Below, one piece after another: positions 17,412-27,101 of a stretch of 64,000 nt of DNA. The DNA comes from Luteipulveratus mongoliensis (lineage in GTDB: Bacteria > Actinomycetota > Actinomycetes > Actinomycetales > Dermatophilaceae). The DNA lies in the NCBI RefSeq assembly GCF_001190945.1, contig NZ_CP011112.1, forward strand, positions 1,240,001 to 1,304,000, written 5' to 3'. The translations under genes were made by a program, and so were the position numbers. The notes beneath the pieces are model-generated. The model saw only the letters and a list, made by a program, of their open reading frames with translations, made no database searches and was not told the origin of the DNA. The first letter of the stretch is position 1; the number at the start of each line of letters is the position of its first letter.

Positions 17412-18412
17412 CCATCATTCCCGTGGGTGAGACCACCCCGGGAGCACCGCCTGCACCCCCGAAGGTCAGGCGCCGCCGCCGGCGGCCCCTGACCTTCGGG
17501 CGGATCAGCTTCTTCGTGGTGTTCCTCGGCCTACCTCTGGCCCTGTACCTGGTGTTCGTCATCTGGCCGTTCGTGCAGGCGTTCTACTACTCGATGACCA
17601 ACTGGTCGGGGTTCTCCTCGTCCATGGACTTCGTCGGGCTGGACAACTACAAGACGCTGTTCCACGACGACATCTTCATGAAGGCGCTGCGCAACAACAT
17701 CATCCTGGGCATCGTCGTGCCGCTGGTGACGATCGTCCTCGCGCTCGCGCTGGCGACGATGGTCACCGTCGGAGGCGCGACCAGTGGCGCCCTGAAGGGA
17801 CTGCGCCACTCCAGCTTCTACCGGGTGATCTCGTTCTTCCCCTACACGATCCCGGCGATCGTGATCGGCATCATCTGGTCGCGGATCTACGACCCCTCGA
17901 ACGGCCTGCTCAACGGCGTCCTCACCAAGGTCGGGCTGAGCGGCTTCGCGTCGTACGCCTGGTTGGGTGAGACGGCTGTGGCGCTACCGGCGTCGGTGTT
18001 CGTCATCATCTGGGGATTCGTCGGGTTCTACATGGTGCTCTTCGTGGCCGCCATCAAGGGCATCCCGGCAGAGCTGTACGACGCCGCACGCGTCGACGGT
18101 GCCGGCCGGCTCCGGATGGCGTTCTCGGTGACGATCCCGCTGATCCGGGACACGATCCAGACGGCGTACATCTATCTCGGCATCCTGGCCCTCGACGCGT
18201 TCGTCTACATGCAGGCGCTCAACCCTGGCGGCGGGCCCGACAACAGAACCCTGACCATGTCTCAGGACCTGTTCAACACGGCGTTCAAGAAGGGCCAGTT
18301 CGGCCAGGCCAGCGCGATGGGTGTCCTGCTCGCCGTCGTCACTCTGGTGTTCGCGGCCCTGGTGTTCCTGGTCAACTACCTGACCGGCGGACGTGAGCGG
18401 AAGGGATCTTGA
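17408..18412 (+). CDS. ngcF: Sugar ABC transporter permease, NgcF-type
   Basis: The product has 334 residues and six transmembrane segments. A basic cytoplasmic start (RRRRRRP) precedes helix 1. The EAA motif region reads IKGIPAELYDAARVDGAGRLRMAFSV, the site that contacts the ATPase. ATG at 17408 overlaps the ngcE stop. It forms the membrane channel with the next gene. Confidence 0.9.
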   Translation: MTIIPVGETTPGAPPAPPKVRRRRRRPLTFGRISFFVVFLGLPLALYLVFVIWPFVQAFYYSMTNWSGFSSSMDFVGLDNYKTLFHDDIFMKALRNNIILGIVVPLVTIVLALALATMVTVGGATSGALKGLRHSSFYRVISFFPYTIPAIVIGIIWSRIYDPSNGLLNGVLTKVGLSGFASYAWLGETAVALPASVFVIIWGFVGFYMVLFVAAIKGIPAELYDAARVDGAGRLRMAFSVTIPLIRDTIQTAYIYLGILALDAFVYMQALNPGGGPDNRTLTMSQDLFNTAFKKGQFGQASAMGVLLAVVTLVFAALVFLVNYLTGGRERKGS

Positions 18413-19332
18413 TGAGCACCATCGATACGGATGTGCAGGACACACCGCAAGACACGCCGCCGCACGAGCCGCCGCCCGCCGGTCCGCCACGCAGGTCTGA
18501 GGGCGAGGGCGGGCGTCTGGTCGCCGGCATCTCGCACACGGTCCTGGCGATCTGGACGATCCTCATCATCGCCCCGCTGCTGTGGTCGCTCCTGTCGTCG
18601 TTCAAGACGACGAAGGAGATCTTCGCCTCGCCGTTCTCGCTGCCGAAGAAATTCAGCTTCGACAACTACGCGAACGCGTGGACCGACTCGCACATCGGGT
18701 CGTACTTCCTCAACACCGTCATCGTGGTCGGGTCCGCCCTGGTGATCGTCATGATCCTCGGCGCGATGTGCGCGTACGTCCTCGCGTGCTACCCGTTCCC
18801 CGGCAGCCGGGCGATCTACTACCTGATGCTGGCGGGACTGACGTTCCCGGTGTTCCTGGCGATCGTGCCGCTGTTCTTCGTGCTGAAGAACGCCGGACTG
18901 CTCAACACGCTGCCCGGGTTGATCCTGACCTATGTCGCCTTCGCACTGCCGTTCACGGTGTTCTTCCTCTATCCGTTCTTCAAGGGGCTGCCCAACGAGA
19001 TCGCGGAGGCTGCCGAGCTCGACGGTGCGGGGGACTGGCGCACGTTCTTCCAGGTCATGCTGCCGATGGCCAAGCCGGGGATCGCGTCCGTCGCGATCTT
19101 CAACTTCCTCGGCCTCTGGAACCAGTTCCTGCTGCCGACCGCGCTCAACACGGTGCCGGGCAACTACGTGCTGTCGCAGGGCATGGCTGAGTTCGCCTCG
19201 CAGGCGGGCTACGCCGTGGACACCGGCGCGCTGTTCGCGGCGGTCGTGATCACGATCGTGCCGGTGCTGGTGGTCTACGTGATCTTCCAGCGCCAGCTGC
19301 AAGGCTCCGTCAGCCAGGGCGCGCTGAAGTAG
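18412..19332 (+). CDS. ngcG: Sugar ABC transporter permease, NgcG-type
   Basis: The product has 306 residues and six transmembrane segments, with a hydrophilic Pro-rich N-terminal tail. The EAA loop is FFKGLPNEIAEAAELDGAG, and the MalG-type C-terminal sequence ends YVIFQRQLQGSVSQGALK. The ATG at 18412 shares its first base with the ngcF stop. It completes the importer; a hairpin follows before pntA. Confidence 0.9.
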   Translation: MSTIDTDVQDTPQDTPPHEPPPAGPPRRSEGEGGRLVAGISHTVLAIWTILIIAPLLWSLLSSFKTTKEIFASPFSLPKKFSFDNYANAWTDSHIGSYFLNTVIVVGSALVIVMILGAMCAYVLACYPFPGSRAIYYLMLAGLTFPVFLAIVPLFFVLKNAGLLNTLPGLILTYVAFALPFTVFFLYPFFKGLPNEIAEAAELDGAGDWRTFFQVMLPMAKPGIASVAIFNFLGLWNQFLLPTALNTVPGNYVLSQGMAEFASQAGYAVDTGALFAAVVITIVPVLVVYVIFQRQLQGSVSQGALK

Positions 19333-19406
19333 AAGCGCGTTGCTGCACTGAATCCGCTGTCGCGATCGACGTTATGCGCACGCGTTCATGGGCATGCTGG
19401 CAGCAT

Positions 19407-19438
19407 CAGTGCCGCCGTCCGTTCGGACGGCGGCACTG
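19407..19438. terminator. Perfect hairpin between ngcG and pntA
   Basis: A 14-bp perfect stem (CAGTGCCGCCGTCC with its complement) encloses the loop GTTC, with no T-run. It probably ends the ngc operon or attenuates readthrough into pntA. Confidence 0.7.
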
Positions 19439-19469
19439 CGGAGACTGACAACGGCTCGGAAGGAACGAC

Positions 19470-21038
19470 GTGCGGATCGGCGTACCAAGGGAGTACAAGT
19501 CCGGAGAGACGCGGGTTGCCGCGACCCCGAAGACGGTCGGGCAGCTGGTCGACCTGGGCTACGACGTCCTCGTCGAGGCGACGGCCGGCGAGCGCTCGTC
19601 CTATCCGGACGGGGCGTACGTCGAAGCCGGGGCTCGCGTCGTCAACGCGGTGAGCGTGTGGTCCAGCGAGATCATCATCAAGGTCAACGCACCGGATGAC
19701 GCTGAGATCGGGTCCCTCAAGCAGGGCAGCACCCTGATCGCACTGCTCAGCCCGGCGCTCAAGCCGGAGCTGCTCCAGCGGCTGGCGATCCGAGGCGTGA
19801 CCTCGCTCGCGATGGACTCCGTCCCGCGGATCTCGCGGGCGCAGTCGCTGGACGTGCTGTCCTCGATGGCCAACCTGGGCGGCTACCGCGCCGTCGTCGA
19901 GGCGGCGCACCAGTTCGGGTCGCTGTTCACCGGCCAGGTGACCGCAGCGGGCAAGGTGCCGCCGGCCAAGGTCTTCGTGATCGGCGCCGGTGTGGCCGGG
20001 TTGGCTGCCATCGGCACCGCCTCGAGCCTTGGAGCGGTCGTGCGGGCTTTCGACGTACGTCCGGAGGTCGCCGAGCAGGTCGAGTCGATGGGCGCCCAGT
20101 TCGTCACGCTCGAGGTGCCCGACGCGGATGACGCTCCTTCGGCCGATGGCTACGCCAAGGAGATGTCCGGCGACCTCGAACGTCTCGCCATGGAGATGTA
20201 CGCCCGCGAGTGCGCCGACGCGGACATCGTCATCACGACAGCCCTGATCCCGGGGAAGCCCGCACCGCGTCTCGTCACCGCTGCCACCGTGGCCGCCATG
20301 CGCCCCGGCTCGGTCATCGTCGATATGGCAGCAGCCAACGGCGGCAACTGCGCGCTCTCGCAGCCCGATCAGATCGTCACCAGCGACAACGGCGTCAAGA
20401 TCGTCGGCTACACCGACCTGCCCGGCCGGCTGCCGACGCAGGCCTCCCAGCTCTACGGCACCAACGTCGTCAACCTGATCAAGCTGCTCACGCCCGACAA
20501 GGACGGACAGCCGATCCTCGACCTCAATGACGAGGTCCAGCGCGGTCTCACCGTGACGCATGCCGGCAAGGTCACGTGGCCGCCGCCGCCGGTCACCGTG
20601 TCGGCTGCTCCAGCCGCGTCACACCAGCAGCCCGTGCCGCGCGGCGGGGCTCGCAAGATCGAGGCGCCACCATCACCACCTGACCCACGTCGCAAGTGGG
20701 CCGGAATGGCAGTGGCCGCAGGCGTTTTCGCGCTCGCTGCCGCCTTCTCGCCCGCGTCGTTCCTGGGTCACTTCACCGTCTTCGCGCTCGCGGTCATCGT
20801 CGGGTTCTACGTCATCTCCAACGTCGCGCACGCGCTGCACACCCCGCTGATGTCGGAGACCAACGCGATCAGCGGCATCATCCTGGTCGGCGCGCTCCTC
20901 CAGGTCGGCAGTGACGACATGCTCGTCCGCATCCTGGCGCTCGGTGCCACGGTGCTCGCGAGCATCAACATCTTCGGTGGCTTCGCGGTCACGGGTCGGA
21001 TGCTCAAGATGTTCACCCGCGATGAGGTGCAGCGATGA
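19470..21038 (+). CDS. pntA: NAD(P) transhydrogenase subunit alpha
   Basis: This 522-residue protein carries the NAD(H)-binding domain dI ([20 protein letters not shown], later [20 protein letters not shown]). After a Pro-rich linker (about 375-405) come C-terminal transmembrane helices of domain II. PntAB is a proton-driven membrane transhydrogenase that makes NADPH from NADH. The GTG at 19470 follows GGAAGGAA. The pntB gene overlaps by 4 bases. Having dI and the first membrane helices in one chain is the Escherichia-type arrangement rather than the three-subunit form. Confidence 0.95.
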   Translation: MRIGVPREYKSGETRVAATPKTVGQLVDLGYDVLVEATAGERSSYPDGAYVEAGARVVNAVSVWSSEIIIKVNAPDDAEIGSLKQGSTLIALLSPALKPELLQRLAIRGVTSLAMDSVPRISRAQSLDVLSSMANLGGYRAVVEAAHQFGSLFTGQVTAAGKVPPAKVFVIGAGVAGLAAIGTASSLGAVVRAFDVRPEVAEQVESMGAQFVTLEVPDADDAPSADGYAKEMSGDLERLAMEMYARECADADIVITTALIPGKPAPRLVTAATVAAMRPGSVIVDMAAANGGNCALSQPDQIVTSDNGVKIVGYTDLPGRLPTQASQLYGTNVVNLIKLLTPDKDGQPILDLNDEVQRGLTVTHAGKVTWPPPPVTVSAAPAASHQQPVPRGGARKIEAPPSPPDPRRKWAGMAVAAGVFALAAAFSPASFLGHFTVFALAVIVGFYVISNVAHALHTPLMSETNAISGIILVGALLQVGSDDMLVRILALGATVLASINIFGGFAVTGRMLKMFTRDEVQR

Positions 21039-22426
21039 CCGACAACCTGGTCCAGGCGGCGTACATCATCGCTGCAGTGCTGTTCGTGCTCTCGCTCGCC
21101 GGCCTCTCCAAGCACGAATCTGCCCGGCAGGGCAACGCTTTCGGCATCGTCGGCATGGTGATCGCGCTCGTCGCGACCATCTGGCTCGCGGCTGATCGCG
21201 CCTCCAACTCCGGCCTGACGCTCTTCCTGATCCTGATCGCCATGGCGATCGGTGCTGGGATCGGGCTCTGGCGCGCACGCGTGGTCGAGATGACCGGCAT
21301 GCCCGAGCTGGTTGCGATGCTGCACAGCTTTGTTGGCGCGGCCGCTGTCCTGGTCGGCTACAACTCCTTCAACACCGCCGACGGGCTGACCGGTTCAGAG
21401 GCCAACATCCACCTGGTCGAGGTCTATCTCGGGGTGTTCATCGGGGCGGTCACGTTCACCGGCTCGGTGGTCGCCTTCCTCAAGCTGAGCGCGCGCATCC
21501 CGTCCAAGCCGCTGATGCTGCCGCACCGACACCTGCTCAACCTCGGCGCGCTGGTCGTGTCGGCGCTGCTGCTGATGTGGTTCATGGCCTCGGAGTCGGT
21601 GTTCCCGCTCATCCTGATGACGTTGGTAGCGCTGGCGTTCGGCTACCACCTGGTTGCCTCGATCGGCGGCGGTGACATGCCCGTCGTCGTCTCGATGCTC
21701 AACAGCTATTCGGGATGGGCCGCGGCCGCAGCCGGCTTCATGCTCGGCAACGACCTGCTGATCGTCACGGGTGCGCTCGTCGGGTCCTCGGGTGCGATCC
21801 TCAGCTACATCATGTGCAAGGCGATGAACCGGTCGTTCTTCTCGGTCATTGCCGGCGGATTCGGTTCTGACGGCAGCGTTTCCGGTGAGGAGCGCGACTA
21901 CGGCGAGCACCGCGAGACGACCGCCGAAGACGTTGCTGACCTGTTGAAGCAGGCGAAGTCCGTGGTCATCACGCCCGGCTACGGCATGGCCGTGGCGCAG
22001 GCGCAGTACCCCGTCGCCGACCTCACGTCCAGGCTGCGCAAGCTCGGCGTCGACGTACGCTTCGGCATCCACCCGGTCGCCGGTCGGCTGCCCGGCCACA
22101 TGAATGTCCTGCTCGCCGAGGCCAAGGTGCCCTACGACATCGTGCTCGAGATGGACGAGGTCAACGACGACTTCCCCGACACCGACGTCGTCCTCGTCAT
22201 CGGTGCCAACGACACGGTCAACCCGTCCGCCACCGACGAGCCCGGCTCACCCATCGCGGGGATGCCGGTGCTCAAGGTGTGGGAGGCGCGCAACGTCGTG
22301 GTCTTCAAGCGTTCGATGGCCACGGGCTATGCAGGCGTACAGAACCCGTTGTTCTTCAAAGACAACAGCCAGATGCTCTTCGGCGACGCCAAGGAGCGCG
22401 TGGAGGACATGCTCAAGTCCCTCTGA
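21035..22426 (+). CDS. pntB: NAD(P) transhydrogenase subunit beta
   Basis: The product has 463 residues: multiple transmembrane helices of domain II (about 1-260), then the NADP(H)-binding domain dIII. Diagnostic segments are [20 protein letters not shown] and [15 protein letters not shown]. The protein ends with [17 protein letters not shown]. It pairs with PntA and translation is coupled through ATGA. Confidence 0.96.
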   Translation: MTDNLVQAAYIIAAVLFVLSLAGLSKHESARQGNAFGIVGMVIALVATIWLAADRASNSGLTLFLILIAMAIGAGIGLWRARVVEMTGMPELVAMLHSFVGAAAVLVGYNSFNTADGLTGSEANIHLVEVYLGVFIGAVTFTGSVVAFLKLSARIPSKPLMLPHRHLLNLGALVVSALLLMWFMASESVFPLILMTLVALAFGYHLVASIGGGDMPVVVSMLNSYSGWAAAAAGFMLGNDLLIVTGALVGSSGAILSYIMCKAMNRSFFSVIAGGFGSDGSVSGEERDYGEHRETTAEDVADLLKQAKSVVITPGYGMAVAQAQYPVADLTSRLRKLGVDVRFGIHPVAGRLPGHMNVLLAEAKVPYDIVLEMDEVNDDFPDTDVVLVIGANDTVNPSATDEPGSPIAGMPVLKVWEARNVVVFKRSMATGYAGVQNPLFFKDNSQMLFGDAKERVEDMLKSL

Positions 22427-22431
22427 CCGAT

Positions 22432-22526
22432 CCGCTGGTTGAGCCGACCGGGAGCGCGTCTCGATACTCGGGCTCGCCCGGCTCAACCAGCGGGGACGGC
22501 TCGGGCTCGCCCGGCTCAACCAGCGG
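22432..22526. repeat. GCTGGTTGAGCCG inverted-repeat cluster between convergent genes
   Basis: The arm CCGCTGGTTGAGCCG (22432-22446) pairs perfectly with two tandem reverse arms (22479-22493 and 22512-22526), each preceded by CTCGGGCTCGCC. It lies between pntB and the convergent kinase gene, so it can act as a bidirectional terminator. It is also a relative of the repeat at 27054. Confidence 0.8.
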
Positions 22527-22533
22527 GGTCGGA

Positions 22534-24969
22534 TCAGGTCGAGCCGCCGCCGGACTGCATCATGCAGCCCATCACCGCGTTCTGCGCGCCAGAGTTGTCC
22601 AGGCCGGGGATGTCGCGCTCGGTGGTCGGGTCGTCGACGAAGGACCAGAGCGCCGCATTGGTGCTCTTCGACTTGTAGAGCGCACTGCCCATGCAGTCGT
22701 ACATGCTCTGGGGGTAGTGGTCACCGTGGGCTTCTGCGCCCCGGCGTTGCGCGGCAGCGAGCGTCGCCGGGCTCGGGCGTCCGGTGTGCGCGCCACCTGT
22801 CGGGGTCGGTGAGCTGGCCGGCGGGGCTGAGGTGTCGACGACGGTGAGCTTGCCTGCAGCCCAACGGACTTCGCTGTTGTGGCTGACCATCTCGAAGCTC
22901 GCGCCGTCGTACTCCTTCCAGGTCATCAGGACCTTGCCACCGCTCACGGTGAGGGTGTCGACGTTGGCGTGTTCCTTCTGATGGTTGACCGTCTTGAGAT
23001 CGACCGAGCCGAGTAGCTTGCCGCCGTCACCGGTCAGCACGAGGACCTGCGGCCAGCCGACTCCGCCGGCGCTGCAGTCGTACGCGAACAGGCCCTGCTT
23101 GTAACCGAGTCCGGCCAGATCGGTGAAGACGACCTTGTCGCTGACCTGGCCGAGGCCGCCTCCGAACGGCTTCGGCGCCTTGCCGCCGACGAGTCGTTGA
23201 GCGGTGGCCTGGCAGGCTGCCGGCACCTGCGCGGTCTGCAGCGTGGCGGGCGTGACGTCCGCCGGCGGCTTGGCTGCGGATCCGGCGCTGAGGGTGCGAG
23301 CCGCGCCAGTGGCGACGTCCTGGATCTTGTAGTTGCTGAGAGCCTTCGCGGTCTTCTCGATCAAGCGAATTCGGCTGGGGCTGTAGCCCGCCCATGCGGT
23401 GCCGACCACCTTGCGGTCGTTGCCGCTCGGCGGTGCGAGCAGCGGGTTGCCGCAGTTGCACTTGGTGCGTGGCATGCCGTACTGGTCCACCAGGACGGCG
23501 GTGCCGGCCTGGAGGACGGCGGGGTAGGACTCGGGCTTGCCGTTCTTGTAGATCGTGTTGGTGACGTAGGTGTCGGCGCGCAGCACGACCGACGTGAAGC
23601 TCTTGATGGTCGCGGAGATCTGGTCGACCCGGATGCCCTGCAGCTGGGCCCACGCCTTGGCGACCGACGGCTTGGCCATGATCAACGAGATCAGCCGCTC
23701 GCTGTCGCACGAGACCTTGTCGCCCTCGCGGCCGTAGAGCCCGGCCTGGTCACCCGTGGTGCTCTGCGGGTCGAAGTCGCCCGACGCCGCGGTGTTGGTC
23801 GCGCCGCCGGCGGGTCCGTCTTGGCGCACATGCGGCTGCTTCACCGTGTCGGACGGCTTGTCCGTCACGACCGAGCCGGTGAACACCTCAGGCTGGGTCT
23901 TGTCGGCCGGGATGAGCTGCACGGCCTGCGCGTTGTTGTCGTCCGAGCCGAACACCTTGGGTCCGAGGAGGGCACCGATCAGCCCGACCGAGACGGCCGC
24001 GACGAGCAGCGGGATGATCCAGCGCTTCCAGCTGCCGGCCTGCGGGGGTACGCCGCCCGGTCCGGTCGCGAGAGCGTGCGCCCCGGCCCCGCCGGCAGCC
24101 CCGCCCGCGCCACCGGTGGCCGCGGAGGATGGCGGACCGTACTGGCCCGTCAGCGTGTGCTGGGCGGCCTGGGCGAACGCCTTGGCCGTGGGGTAGCGCT
24201 CACTCGGCCGCTTGGCCAGGGCATAGCCGATCACGTCGTCCAGCGCGGACGGGAGACCCGGCCGCAGCTGCGACATCGGTGGCGGTGGTTGCTGCATGTG
24301 GGCGTCGATCAGCGACCGTTGGGAGCCACCTCTGAATGGCGGTGCGCCCGTAAGGCATTCGTACAGAACGCAACCCAGCGCATAGATGTCGACAGCGCCC
24401 GTGAGCGGCTGGTCGTCGTCGAAGCGCTCAGGCGCCATGTAGGCGAACGAACCGATCGCGCCGCCGGCCGTCGTGAGGCGGGTGTCAGCCGTACTGCTCG
24501 CAATGCCGAAGTCGGAGAGGTACGCGTGGTCCCCGGCCAGCAGAATGTTGGCCGGCTTCACGTCCCGGTGCACGAGATGAGCGGCGTGCGCGGCATCGAG
24601 AGCGCCGGCAATCTGGGTGACGACCGACACCGCCTCCTGCGGGTCCATCGGCCCGCCGGACTGGATCCGGCTCTTCAGGTCGTGGCCGTCGATGAAGGCC
24701 ATCTCGATGTAGAGGACGTCGTCGATCGCGCCGAACGTGTGGATCGGGACGATGTGAGGGTTCTGCACGCGGGCCGCGGTGAGCGCCTCACGACGGAAAC
24801 GCGCTTGGTAGGACGGGTCTTTCGCGAGACGCGGCGGCAGCAGCTTGACCGCGACGATGCGGTCCTTCTCGGTGTCCAGAGCGCGGTAGACCTCGCCCAT
24901 CCCGCCACGACCCAGCAGCATCTGCAGCTGGTAGGGACCGAACATCTCCCCCGAACGATCGTCCGCCAT
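22534..24969 (-). CDS. Transmembrane Ser/Thr protein kinase with extracellular domain
   Basis: The protein has 811 residues. The kinase domain spans about 12-275, with Gly loop GRGGMGEV at 20-27, Lys 42, HRD at 134-136 and DFG at 153-155. All catalytic residues are present. A Gly/Ala/Pro linker and a single transmembrane segment (about 315-335) follow, then an extracellular region of about 470 residues with no PASTA repeats. The last 84 residues (from HTGRPS, with two Cys) closely resemble the tail of the kinase at 25709-27034. It probably senses an envelope signal. The ligand and substrates are unknown. Confidence 0.9.
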   Translation of the reverse strand: MADDRSGEMFGPYQLQMLLGRGGMGEVYRALDTEKDRIVAVKLLPPRLAKDPSYQARFRREALTAARVQNPHIVPIHTFGAIDDVLYIEMAFIDGHDLKSRIQSGGPMDPQEAVSVVTQIAGALDAAHAAHLVHRDVKPANILLAGDHAYLSDFGIASSTADTRLTTAGGAIGSFAYMAPERFDDDQPLTGAVDIYALGCVLYECLTGAPPFRGGSQRSLIDAHMQQPPPPMSQLRPGLPSALDDVIGYALAKRPSERYPTAKAFAQAAQHTLTGQYGPPSSAATGGAGGAAGGAGAHALATGPGGVPPQAGSWKRWIIPLLVAAVSVGLIGALLGPKVFGSDDNNAQAVQLIPADKTQPEVFTGSVVTDKPSDTVKQPHVRQDGPAGGATNTAASGDFDPQSTTGDQAGLYGREGDKVSCDSERLISLIMAKPSVAKAWAQLQGIRVDQISATIKSFTSVVLRADTYVTNTIYKNGKPESYPAVLQAGTAVLVDQYGMPRTKCNCGNPLLAPPSGNDRKVVGTAWAGYSPSRIRLIEKTAKALSNYKIQDVATGAARTLSAGSAAKPPADVTPATLQTAQVPAACQATAQRLVGGKAPKPFGGGLGQVSDKVVFTDLAGLGYKQGLFAYDCSAGGVGWPQVLVLTGDGGKLLGSVDLKTVNHQKEHANVDTLTVSGGKVLMTWKEYDGASFEMVSHNSEVRWAAGKLTVVDTSAPPASSPTPTGGAHTGRPSPATLAAAQRRGAEAHGDHYPQSMYDCMGSALYKSKSTNAALWSFVDDPTTERDIPGLDNSGAQNAVMGCMMQSGGGST

Positions 24970-25095
24970 CAGCGGACCCGGTCGGACGCGTGACCCCAGG
25001 TGCTCATGGTGCGTGAGATTACGCGATCAGCAGGCGCCGCAGGCGGACTGGACAGCGAGGCGTCAACCGGCGGCCTTGCGCGGTGAGTGCCGTGC

Positions 25096-25623
25096 TCACA
25101 CCGGCTGCGGGCGCCACTCCGGATCACGGCCCGTCACAGCGAGGATCCGGTGCAGGCTCGAAGCCCCGGGAGCAAGCTCGACCGGTGTGCCCCACAGCTC
25201 CGGGACCGGCGCGTTCGGGACGAAGGTGGCCACATGCGCCAGACATGCCTGCAGCGTGTCCTCGGGCAGCTCGAAGGTCTGGCCACTCGCGACGGCGAGG
25301 TCCCAGCCGTGCACGACCATCTCCGTGAGAGCGATCTTTCCCCAGGTCGCGTTCGAGAGGCCGACGTCGCCGCCGCTGCTCCCGTCCCAGGCGGCCGAGT
25401 CGTCCCATGCGTCACCGAGACCCATGACGTGGGCGACCGGCGAGTCCTCCTCGGAGGACGAGCCTCCGGCGAGGCCGATGAAACCGTGCGCCACCTGGTC
25501 TACATGCTCCACCAGGTCGCGAACTCGGTACTCGGCGCACGGAGTCGGTTCGGCCAGGTGTCGGTCGGTGAGCGCCGCGAGCACGTTGCGCATCTCAGCA
25601 CAGGCCGGCTTCAGATCGATCAT
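25096..25623 (-). CDS. TIGR03086-type DinB/mycothiol-dependent maleylpyruvate isomerase-like protein
   Basis: The protein has 175 residues and looks like a four-helix DinB/MDMPI fold. The N-terminal DLKPACAEMRNVLAALTDRHLAEPTPCAEYRVRDLVEHV matches the TIGR03086 opening in which a His on helix 2 is a metal ligand. Such proteins are putative metal-binding enzymes that use mycothiol; the substrate is unknown. The ATG at 25623 follows GAGGAGG closely. It sits between the two membrane kinases on the same strand. Confidence 0.8.
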   Translation of the reverse strand: MIDLKPACAEMRNVLAALTDRHLAEPTPCAEYRVRDLVEHVDQVAHGFIGLAGGSSSEEDSPVAHVMGLGDAWDDSAAWDGSSGGDVGLSNATWGKIALTEMVVHGWDLAVASGQTFELPEDTLQACLAHVATFVPNAPVPELWGTPVELAPGASSLHRILAVTGRDPEWRPQPV

Positions 25624-25708
25624 GTGTCCTCCTCGGTCGGGGTTGCACCGGTGACGTCGGAGTCGTCGATGCGATCTCGACATTCGCCTTCAGGGACGCA
25701 TAGCTCGC

Positions 25709-27034
25709 TCAGCCGGCGTTGGGCAGGCTGGCGCACGACAGCGCTACACCGAGGGCGGTGCTCTGGTAGCCGGGCGGGTCCTCGGAGGGCTTATCGACGT
25801 ACGCCCACAGCGCGGTGTCGGTGGTGCGCGAGGCGTACAGCCCCTTGCCGACGCAGGGGTAGAAGCTGGGCTGGTACGCCTGTGTCACCTTGCCCATGAC
25901 CGCGGCCCGACGTGTGGCATCGGTCAGGATCTGCTCCGAGGGTCGACCCGTGTGCTTGCCGCTTGGCGCGCTGGTCACAGGTGCGGTCCCCGTTGCCGAT
26001 GCAGTGGTGGGAAGAGGGCGATCGGACACGGTGGTGCTGACCGCAGGGAGGGCAGCCGGCGCGCCGTCGTCAAGCAGTCCGGGCGCGACGACGGCGCCGG
26101 TCAGCGCGACGGCCGCAGCGCCGACCAGTGCGGGTACGGCCCAACGTCGCCGGCGCGGCGCGCTGGGTGTGGACCCTGCGGCCAGCTGCGGTTGCGTGAT
26201 GGGACGGCCGGCGAGGGCTTGCTGAGCCGCCCGAGCGAGATCACGCGCGGACGAGAACCGAGCGGCCGGCTCTTTCGCCAGGCAGGTGGCGAATACCGTG
26301 TCGAGCGCCGGCGGCAGACCCGGGCGGCTGGCCGACAACGGTGGCGGCGGATCGTCCAGCTGCGCGCGGATGAGGGCACGCTGCGACGTGGCACGGAACG
26401 GAGGCGCTCCGGTGAGGCATTCGTACAGCACGCAGCCGAGGGCGTAGACGTCCACCGCGCCCGTCGTCTGTCCGTCGTCCTCGAACCGCTCTGGCGCCAT
26501 GTACGCGACCGAGCCGACCGCGACGCCGGTGGACGTCATGCGAGTGTCGGTGTCGTTGCTGGCGATTCCGAAGTCGGACAGGTAGGCGTGCTCGCCGGTC
26601 AGGAGGATGTTGCCGGGCTTGACGTCCCGATGAACCAGACCGGCCGCATGGGCTGCGTCCAGGGCCGCCGCGATCTGTCCGACGACAGCGACGGCGTGAC
26701 GCGGGTCGAGGGGACCACCCGAGCGGACGCGGGTCCCGAGGTCCCGGCCATCGACGTACGCCATCTCGATGAAGAGCACGTCGTCGATGGCGCCGAAGGT
26801 GTGGATCGGCACGATGTACGGACTCTGGACCCGGGCGGCCGCGTGCGCCTCCCGGCGGAACCGAGCCTGGTAGGTCGGGTCCTGCGCCAGGTCGGGTGGC
26901 AGCAGCTTGACCGCGACGATCCGGTCCTTCTCGGTGTCGAGCGCGCGGTAGACCTCGCCCATACCGCCGCGACCGCGCAGCGACAGCAGCTGATACGGGC
27001 CGAACATCTGCCCTGAGCGATCGGTCGCAGTCAC
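25709..27034 (-). CDS. Transmembrane Ser/Thr protein kinase, paralogue of the neighbouring kinase
   Basis: The protein has 441 residues. Gly loop GRGGMGEV, Lys 43, HRD at 135-137 and DFG at 154-156 are intact. A single transmembrane helix lies near 295-318. The extracellular part is only about 120 residues and ends in the same HTGRPS...LYxS...ALWxxVD domain (361-441, Cys 394 and 434) as the larger kinase. The kinase domains are very similar, so the pair arose by duplication. GTG is the start codon. Confidence 0.9.
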   Translation of the reverse strand: MTATDRSGQMFGPYQLLSLRGRGGMGEVYRALDTEKDRIVAVKLLPPDLAQDPTYQARFRREAHAAARVQSPYIVPIHTFGAIDDVLFIEMAYVDGRDLGTRVRSGGPLDPRHAVAVVGQIAAALDAAHAAGLVHRDVKPGNILLTGEHAYLSDFGIASNDTDTRMTSTGVAVGSVAYMAPERFEDDGQTTGAVDVYALGCVLYECLTGAPPFRATSQRALIRAQLDDPPPPLSASRPGLPPALDTVFATCLAKEPAARFSSARDLARAAQQALAGRPITQPQLAAGSTPSAPRRRRWAVPALVGAAAVALTGAVVAPGLLDDGAPAALPAVSTTVSDRPLPTTASATGTAPVTSAPSGKHTGRPSEQILTDATRRAAVMGKVTQAYQPSFYPCVGKGLYASRTTDTALWAYVDKPSEDPPGYQSTALGVALSCASLPNAG

Positions 27035-27053
27035 GACGAGCCAGCGTAGTCAC

Positions 27054-27094
27054 CCGCTGGTTGAGCCGGCATGGTCTCCGGCTCAACCCGGCGG
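27054..27094. terminator. GCTGGTTGAGCCGG inverted repeat
   Basis: The arm CCGCTGGTTGAGCCGG pairs, with a few mismatches, with CCGGCTCAACCCGGCGG. It belongs to the same family as 22432-22526. It lies downstream of the secreted-protein gene and upstream of the kinase, both on the minus strand, so a terminator role for the former is likely. Confidence 0.65.
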
Positions 27095-27101
27095 TGTGCG
27101 G

